Assembly (NCBI RefSeq): GCF_903645315.1
Contig: NZ_CAHJXL010000001.1
Coordinates: forward strand, 1,974,001 to 2,038,000
Reading direction: 5' to 3'
DNA length: 64,000 nucleotides
Source of the DNA: Victivallis sp. Marseille-Q1083
Lineage (GTDB): Bacteria > Verrucomicrobiota > Lentisphaeria > Victivallales > Victivallaceae
The position numbers were made by a program, and so were the translations under genes. Under the pieces are notes generated by a model that made no database searches, had not been told where the DNA came from, and was given only the letters and a program-made list of their open reading frames with translations. Shown here piece after piece: positions 58,602-64,000 of the stretch. Position 1 is the first letter of the stretch, and the number at the start of each line of letters is the position of its first letter.

Positions 58602-61010
58602 ATGAAATATATCTTCTTGTCTTTTGCTCTTTTGCTTGCCGTTGCCGGCTTCGCCGCCGACCGCGGCACCAACGAATTGTCCGATGCCGGTTTTGAGAAC
58701 CTCGACTCCGGCGTCTGGGAGGGGTTCCAGGCCGGGTTCACGGTGGACCGGACCGACCGCCACAGCGGTGAAATCGCGCTGCGGCTTGACCGCGGTACCG
58801 CCGGCGAACAGGATACCGGTGTCTGGCAGACCATCCGCTATGAACAGCCGGACACCCGGCCGATTTTCGCCGCCGGCTGGAGCCGGACCGACGGCCTGGC
58901 CGGTTCGGAGGGCTGTCTCTATCTGGACATTTTTTATGAAGACGGCTCCGCCACTTACGGCGTTTCGGCCGCCTGGAGCGGCATGACGCCGGACTGGGAA
59001 TACACGGCGCTCTATTTCGAACCGCCGCAGCCGGTCAGGGAAATCCATTACTACATCCTGCTCCGGCGCGGCGCCGGGCGGATTCAGGTAGACGATTTCG
59101 AATTGTCGCGTGACGTGCCGGTGGAACAGGGCGGCATCATTCCGACCCGGCTGCAGGTGGTTTCCGACCGTCCCCGTTCTGGCGGCTGGCTTGTTCAGGC
59201 CGAATTGACCGGTTACTGCGGCGACTGGGATGGCGAACTGCTGCGGCAGGGCAGCCCTCTCGCCGTCTACCGCGGTTCGGGCCGGGAAATCCGTTTCCTT
59301 CACCGGCCCGCGCCGGCGGAACCGCGGCCGGATGAACTCCGCATCACCACGGCACGGGACGGCCGTACCGAACGGTTCCGCTACCGTTTTCCGGAGCGCA
59401 TTCCCGGTGAAGAAACGGTTCCGGACCTGCCGGAAGCGAGCTGGTGGATTCAACCGGCGACGGAAAAGGTGTATCCGGGCGCGCTGCCGCCGGCCGAGCC
59501 ATGCCATAAAATCGATGTGGCGCTGGCCGGCAATGAACGGGAAAATGTCCAGATCGCCTTGCGGCTGCCGAACGCCGAATCCAGGGAAATCGCCGTAAAA
59601 GTCAATCCTTTGCAGCATGATTCCGGGACGGCGGTCATTCCGGCCGACAACCTCAGAATAGCGTTGGCCGCCAACGTCTGGAATGCGCTGCCGACCAAAA
59701 ATCCGCTGGTCGAAGAAGCGCAATATCCGGCCTGGACGCCGGAAATCCTGATTCCGCAGCGTTCGTTCCGACTGCCCGGCGGCCTGACCCAAACCGTCTG
59801 GCTGGAAATCGCCGTTCCGGCCGGCCAGGCGCCGGGCTGCTACCGGGGGGTGCTCGAACTGGAATCTGCCCGGCCCGATGCGGCAATCGTCATTCCAATC
59901 GAAGTCGAAGTGTTCGATTTCGCCTTGCCGGTCCGGCCGTCGCTCCGGACCGCTTTTGCCCAGATGGATTCGTTCACTCGTTGCGTTTATCCGGAGATCA
60001 CGCCGGAACTGCGCCGGAAAATGCTCGATATCATGCTCGATTACCGGCTCAATCCCACCGACATCTCCCGCATCAATCCGCCGGAACCGGCCGACCTGCA
60101 ATATGCCGACAAGCGGGGCATGAACGCCTTCTGCGTCGCCAACCTGGTCACACCGATCCGTGCCGGGGAAAATCAGTTGTGGAAATGTTTCAGCCCGCTG
60201 TCCGATTACGACGACGCCTTTTTCGAGGAGTTGCCCCGCCGGCTCGACGATTTCGTCGCCTGGCTCGACCACTCCGGACTGGAAGCGCAGGGTTATGTTT
60301 ACGGGTTCGACGAACGGCCGCTTTCCTACGAAAGCGCGCTGAAACGGACGTTCGGCTTCATCAAACAGCGCTATCCGAATTTGAAAACCTTCACCACCGC
60401 GATCGGTTTTTACCGCCAGATGGCCGACAAGCCCGACGATTATCAGGATTACATCGACTGGTACTGTCCGCTGACTTCCGGTTACGACCTCGAACTGTCC
60501 CGGCGGCTGCGGCGGCTCGGCAAGGAAGTCTGGTGGTACGTCATGCTCGGGCCCTACTACCCGTACGCCAACTTTGCGATGCTTGACCATCCGTCGATCG
60601 AAGGCCGTCTGCTGCCGTGGCAAACCTGGCAGTTCGAGAGCGACGGGTTGCTGTTCTGGCACGTCAATCTCGGCTGGCATCTGGCGGAAAATCGGCCGAT
60701 CTCCGCCTGGCAGCCGTTCTGCGACTGGAATACCGGCTTCAGCGGCGACGGCAACCTGATTTATCCGGCGCCCGACGGGCCGCTTCCCGGTATCCGGCTG
60801 GTCAATCTGCGCGACGGCAGCGAGGATTACGAATATCTGACCATCTATGCCGCATTGAAAGGCCGCGAGGCGGCGTTGGCGTTCGCTGAACGGCTGTCCC
60901 GCTCGCTGACCGACTTTTCGCGCGACCCGGCGCTGCTCGAATCGGTCCGGCGGGAACTGGGGCATGCCATCGAACAAGCCAATCGGGAAAAAGCTTTTTC
61001 CGGAAAATAG
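58602..61010 (+). CDS. Secreted GH123-type (DUF4091) glycosidase
   Basis: 802 residues. Signal peptide KYIFLSFALLLAVAGFAA. CBM-like region about 22-170. GH123 N-terminal beta domain about 290-445 (YPAWTPEILIPQRSFRLPGG, TQTVWLEIAVPAGQAPG). Catalytic barrel from about 450 with YVYGFDERPLSYESAL (Asp-Glu pair) at about 567 and terminal NLRDGSEDYEYL. GH123 enzymes release beta-linked N-acetylgalactosamine; the exact specificity here is unproven. Confidence 0.82.
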   Translation: MKYIFLSFALLLAVAGFAADRGTNELSDAGFENLDSGVWEGFQAGFTVDRTDRHSGEIALRLDRGTAGEQDTGVWQTIRYEQPDTRPIFAAGWSRTDGLAGSEGCLYLDIFYEDGSATYGVSAAWSGMTPDWEYTALYFEPPQPVREIHYYILLRRGAGRIQVDDFELSRDVPVEQGGIIPTRLQVVSDRPRSGGWLVQAELTGYCGDWDGELLRQGSPLAVYRGSGREIRFLHRPAPAEPRPDELRITTARDGRTERFRYRFPERIPGEETVPDLPEASWWIQPATEKVYPGALPPAEPCHKIDVALAGNERENVQIALRLPNAESREIAVKVNPLQHDSGTAVIPADNLRIALAANVWNALPTKNPLVEEAQYPAWTPEILIPQRSFRLPGGLTQTVWLEIAVPAGQAPGCYRGVLELESARPDAAIVIPIEVEVFDFALPVRPSLRTAFAQMDSFTRCVYPEITPELRRKMLDIMLDYRLNPTDISRINPPEPADLQYADKRGMNAFCVANLVTPIRAGENQLWKCFSPLSDYDDAFFEELPRRLDDFVAWLDHSGLEAQGYVYGFDERPLSYESALKRTFGFIKQRYPNLKTFTTAIGFYRQMADKPDDYQDYIDWYCPLTSGYDLELSRRLRRLGKEVWWYVMLGPYYPYANFAMLDHPSIEGRLLPWQTWQFESDGLLFWHVNLGWHLAENRPISAWQPFCDWNTGFSGDGNLIYPAPDGPLPGIRLVNLRDGSEDYEYLTIYAALKGREAALAFAERLSRSLTDFSRDPALLESVRRELGHAIEQANREKAFSGK

Positions 61011-61011
61011 A

Positions 61012-61071
61012 TTGCATAACATCTGAAAAAATGCTATTATACGACGGCGCGGACGAATACCGTCCGCGCCG
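61012..61071 (+). promoter_or_regulatory. Promoter and hairpin of the XylR-like regulator gene
   Basis: TTGCAT (61012-61017), 17 bases, TATTAT (61035-61040), starting just behind the GH123 stop. A perfect hairpin CGGCGCGGACG-AATAC-CGTCCGCGCCG follows at the presumed +1, then GCCGCGATCGCGGC-AAAAAA. It may control the regulator's own synthesis. Confidence 0.65.
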
Positions 61072-61114
61072 CCGCGATCGCGGCAAAAAATTTGCTGAAA
61101 GTATTTTTTCAACG

Positions 61115-62245
61115 ATGACACGCAAACGAATTTTACTCTATCTGGACCGCTCTTTTCAGGAACTGAAGTCCGCCATTTTCAACTATGCGGAACAGACGGA
61201 TTGGCAATTGGAGGTGGCGACGATCCATTTTCCGTCCCGCTGGCACGGCGACGGCATCCTGACCGACTACCTCGAACCGGAGCAATTCGAATCGCTGTCG
61301 AAAGATATTCCCATCGTCGCCCGTTCCGCTTTTTTCGCGCCGAACGTCTACAATGTCATCGGCAATATGCGTTATTCCGCCCAACTGGCGGTGGAATATT
61401 TCTACAATCGCGGTTTTCGCCATTTCGCCACCGTCGAAGAAAACCGGCAGTACTATCCGGGTTTCCAGATGATCGAGGAGGAGATGGAGCGCCTGCTGCA
61501 GCGCTACCACCTGCCGCTGCATCTGCTCTACTGGAGCGGCGAGAATCGCGAATACGGCAAACTCTCTTACGAGCAGATTTATGAACGGGTCTGCAGTTTC
61601 CTGCGCGGCCTGCCGCTGCCCTGCGCGCTTTTTTCGCCGAACATCTCCTACGTGCCGATGCTGTCGCGGGCGATCAAGGATTGCGGCCTGAAAATTCCGA
61701 ACGACATCGCGCTGCTCAGCAACGGCGACGAACCGGATATTACGCTGCATACCGAGCCGCCGACTTCGGCGATCGCCGGCGAGCTGTATGAAATCGGCGT
61801 TCTGATGGCCAAAGCGCTCGACGACCTCATCGCCGGCCGCCCCGTTCCCAATCCGTTGCCGCAGCCGACCAACATGACCATCATCACCCGGCAGAGCACC
61901 GACATCCTTTCGATAGCCGATCCCCGTCTTTACCGGGCGATCAACTACCTGCGCCAGAATCATGCCAGTTCGATCAGCATCGTCGACGCCGCCGACGCCG
62001 CCGGTATTTCGCTGTCCCAGTTGAAGCTGCTGATGCGGCGGGAACTGCAGCTTTCGCCCGGTAAATTCCTCAAGGACCTGCGCTTGAGCCATGCCCGGGA
62101 ATTGCTGTTGAAAACCGATCAGCCGCTCGAGCCGATCGCCCGGCAATGCGGCTACAGCAGCGCCGCCGCGTTGATCCAGGCGTTCAAGCAAGCTTACGGC
62201 CATTCCCCCGGCAGCGAACGCTTCCGGCAGGGTAACCGGCCATAA
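61115..62245 (+). CDS. XylR-type AraC-family regulator
   Basis: 376 residues from the ATG at 61115. Residues 4-270 resemble a LacI/periplasmic-binding sugar sensor (RKRILLYLDRSFQELK, FRHFATVEENRQYYPGF, IALLSNGDEPDITLHTEPPT). Residues 278-372 form two AraC helix-turn-helix units (AADAAGISLSQLKLLMRREL, EPIARQCGYSSAAALIQAFK). It probably senses a sugar from the enzymes around it and activates their promoters. Confidence 0.88.
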   Translation: MTRKRILLYLDRSFQELKSAIFNYAEQTDWQLEVATIHFPSRWHGDGILTDYLEPEQFESLSKDIPIVARSAFFAPNVYNVIGNMRYSAQLAVEYFYNRGFRHFATVEENRQYYPGFQMIEEEMERLLQRYHLPLHLLYWSGENREYGKLSYEQIYERVCSFLRGLPLPCALFSPNISYVPMLSRAIKDCGLKIPNDIALLSNGDEPDITLHTEPPTSAIAGELYEIGVLMAKALDDLIAGRPVPNPLPQPTNMTIITRQSTDILSIADPRLYRAINYLRQNHASSISIVDAADAAGISLSQLKLLMRRELQLSPGKFLKDLRLSHARELLLKTDQPLEPIARQCGYSSAAALIQAFKQAYGHSPGSERFRQGNRP

Positions 62246-62370
62246 TTGCCCGCCGGGCTTGACGTAAGCGCCGGAAATACCGGCGCCGGTTCAGATACAG
62301 CTTCGCTCCGGTGGAGCCGGAGCGACCGGCAGTGTCCGCCCGCCGGGTACGCTCCGGGACGTTAAGTTTT

Positions 62371-64000
62371 TTATTTGCTCAACCATTCCAGCAGCCGGCG
62401 ATGTTGTTCAAGCAGCGCCCGGTCGCCGGTCTCATTGTACCGGTCGGGTTCATAAATAATTTCCTCCGCTTCCAGCAAATTCCGAATTTCCGGTTCCCGG
62501 CTGTCGGCATACCGCTTCGCCAGCAGTGAAAGCAGTTCGTAATCCTCGAAGCCGTCCCGCACCAGTTCCGCCCGCAATGACGGGTAGGGCAGCGATTTGC
62601 CGTCCGGCGCCGGATAGAACATCGAACCGTCGCCGTTGCCGTTCGGAAATGTTTCGGTGTCTTCCCACGGATTGACCCGCCAGTAATCCAGCCCCCAGTA
62701 CAAATAACCCTGCGAACCGTATTTGAACAGCCACCAGCCGAGCGCCCGGTGCCCGGTGCCGTAGAAATCAATCTTCCAACTGTCCGGATAACGGGTTCCG
62801 ACAGTACCGATACAGGTATATTGCCAATACTGTTTGCCGTTCCGCCGGCACTCTTCCCCGAATTCGGCGTCGAAAATATTGGCGTGCGGCACGAAAATAT
62901 CGATGTCGTCGCGATAGGCTTGTTCATTGTCGTGGCACGAGGTCAGCAGGATGTTCAGATTGGTGCCCTGGCGGTGAATCCAGCGGCAGACCTCCTTGAT
63001 CCTGTCGGCATCGGCCGGCGCCGGCTCGTCGAAGATATACATGTAGAAATCATTCTCCCAGCCTTTTTCGGCCAGATGCCGGCTGGTCAACTGTAATTTC
63101 TGCGCTTCGATTTCCGGCTCTTTCAATTCCGGCATCGCCGTAATCCAGCCCGGATAATAACCGAGGAAGGTGTTCTTGCCGGCGGCGCGCCAGGTTTCGA
63201 CCGCCCGGTCCCAGCCGCTCCAGTCGGCGCTGACTTTGCCGTTTTCATCGACCGTGAACACCGAATCCCACGGCAGCACGATGCTGGAGCCGAACTCTTC
63301 GGCATCGAAACGGTATTCCAGGTTCTGCCGCAGAAAAGCCAACTCCATCTCCTTCGTCCAATTCGCGCCGTAATAACGCGGATCGCGTCCCTCGTTGCGA
63401 TAGATCCAGCAGGTTTTCAAGCGGCCATTTTTCGGCACCGTCACCGGATAGACCTTCAACGCCACCGGCAGCGTTTCAGTGCGGCCGCCGCATTCGACGC
63501 TCACCGTGCCGCGATAATCGCCCGGCTCGGCCGTTTCCGGCACCCGGACGGTCAGCAACAGCGCCTGATTGGCAAAAGCCGCCAGTCGGAACGGCTCGTT
63601 CGGGCATAACGGGTCCGGGTAACGTCCTTTTTCGCCGAAACCGTTCGGCGCCGGCGTCGGCTTGCTCACCGGCACATAGCCGAGCAAGTAGAGTTTCGGT
63701 TCGATCTCGTTGCCGGTTTCGTCTCGCAACGCCGAAACGGCAACCTTGATTCCGTCAAGGGCCTCGCCGCCGGCGGCGACCAGCAACTGCAGCGATTCGC
63801 CTTCGCCACGCGCCGCATCCAGTTGCAGCGCCGGCAGAATCATCGTTTCGGCCGGAAATTGATCCTGGCGCAGTTTCAACGTCGACGGCAGCGCGCTGAC
63901 GCTGCACTCCTGCGGACGGGCGGCAAAAAACTGCGCGGCCGCCGCCAGCGAAGCGAGATTGATCGGCGCGACGGTATCGAACCACTCCTGCTGGGCAGAA
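62371..64000 (-). CDS. GH123-type (DUF4091) glycosidase, N-terminus beyond window
   Basis: The frame is open through the right edge, so the N-terminal part is missing; the TTG at 63879 is internal. Beta domain (RVPETAEPGDYRGTVSVECG, LPVALKVYPVTVPKNG) leads to a barrel with FYMYIFDEPAPADADRIKEV (Asp-Glu pair) and the family ending YPSLRAELVRDGFEDYELLS. A paralogue of 58602-61010 with the same layout. Convergent with the regulator gene. Confidence 0.82.
   Translation of the reverse strand, partial: SAQQEWFDTVAPINLASLAAAAQFFAARPQECSVSALPSTLKLRQDQFPAETMILPALQLDAARGEGESLQLLVAAGGEALDGIKVAVSALRDETGNEIEPKLYLLGYVPVSKPTPAPNGFGEKGRYPDPLCPNEPFRLAAFANQALLLTVRVPETAEPGDYRGTVSVECGGRTETLPVALKVYPVTVPKNGRLKTCWIYRNEGRDPRYYGANWTKEMELAFLRQNLEYRFDAEEFGSSIVLPWDSVFTVDENGKVSADWSGWDRAVETWRAAGKNTFLGYYPGWITAMPELKEPEIEAQKLQLTSRHLAEKGWENDFYMYIFDEPAPADADRIKEVCRWIHRQGTNLNILLTSCHDNEQAYRDDIDIFVPHANIFDAEFGEECRRNGKQYWQYTCIGTVGTRYPDSWKIDFYGTGHRALGWWLFKYGSQGYLYWGLDYWRVNPWEDTETFPNGNGDGSMFYPAPDGKSLPYPSLRAELVRDGFEDYELLSLLAKRYADSREPEIRNLLEAEEIIYEPDRYNETGDRALLEQHRRLLEWLSK

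Noticed and set aside
58596-61121. 841-codon minus-strand frame
   Set aside because: Antisense to the GH123-type gene; Arg/Gly-rich composition of an antisense frame.
62246-62370. Terminator or small gene between the regulator and the GH123-type gene
   Set aside because: Only weak inverted repeats without a T-run; nothing supportable.

Overview
The window looks like chromosome of a GC-rich, gut-type anaerobe of the Lentisphaerota (Victivallis-like). Three things point there: solitary pseudopilin genes with TTG starts interleaved with secreted glycoside hydrolases, GH20/GH89/GH123-type enzymes, and a XylR-type AraC regulator. This is inferred from gene content, since no rRNA or other phylogenetic marker is present.

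Positions 1 to about 38,940 are one prophage that runs off the left edge. Its right end is a tRNA-Arg(CCT) gene (38900-38975, minus strand), overlapped by the last codons of a large serine integrase. Head and tail genes are P2/HP1/K139-like: terminase gpP, scaffold-protease gpO, capsid gpN, small terminase gpM, head completion gpL (frameshifted), tail completion gpR and gpS, DUF2586 sheath, DUF2597 tube, a chaperone pair with a -1 frameshift site, TP901 tape measure, DUF2590, gpJ and gpI. The portal gene gpQ sits out of place between gpI and the tail fibres. The tail-fibre block ends in a 1404-residue protein that fuses a fibre head and a LamG domain to a complete GH9 cellulase-like domain, followed by a patatin-like phospholipase. 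An Ogr/Delta zinc finger lies after the terminase. The replication/immunity end (29.6-38.9 kb) holds a toxin-antitoxin pair, an AT-rich repeat array that may be an origin, a P4-like primase-helicase, a structured region resembling a P4-type immunity RNA, a CI-like repressor and the integrase.

The structural operon, read on the minus strand, is studded with accessory cassettes on the plus strand: two DUF4160/DUF2442 pairs, a four-helix-bundle gene between inverted TTGAAAG-type repeats, and a four-gene cassette of unknown function. The four-gene cassette occurs again at 28.6-29.5 kb in opposite orientation with the same hairpin-rich leader. A GT2 glycosyltransferase (possible lysogenic conversion), an IS110 element, an IS630 element with a nonsense mutation, and at least seven copies of a hairpin repeat fill the gaps. 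No lysis gene was recognised.

Right of the tRNA (39-64 kb) is host chromosome: a CDF metal transporter, guaB, a YjbQ-family gene, comM, a large membrane protein, a cupin/Gfo-Idh pair beside an AraC-like gene lacking its DNA-binding domain, then a glycan-degradation region. That region has divergent GH20 and GH89 genes, two pseudopilins under near-identical promoters, a secreted TIM-barrel enzyme, two GH123-type enzymes and the XylR-like regulator. The enzymes suggest use of amino-sugar-containing host glycans.
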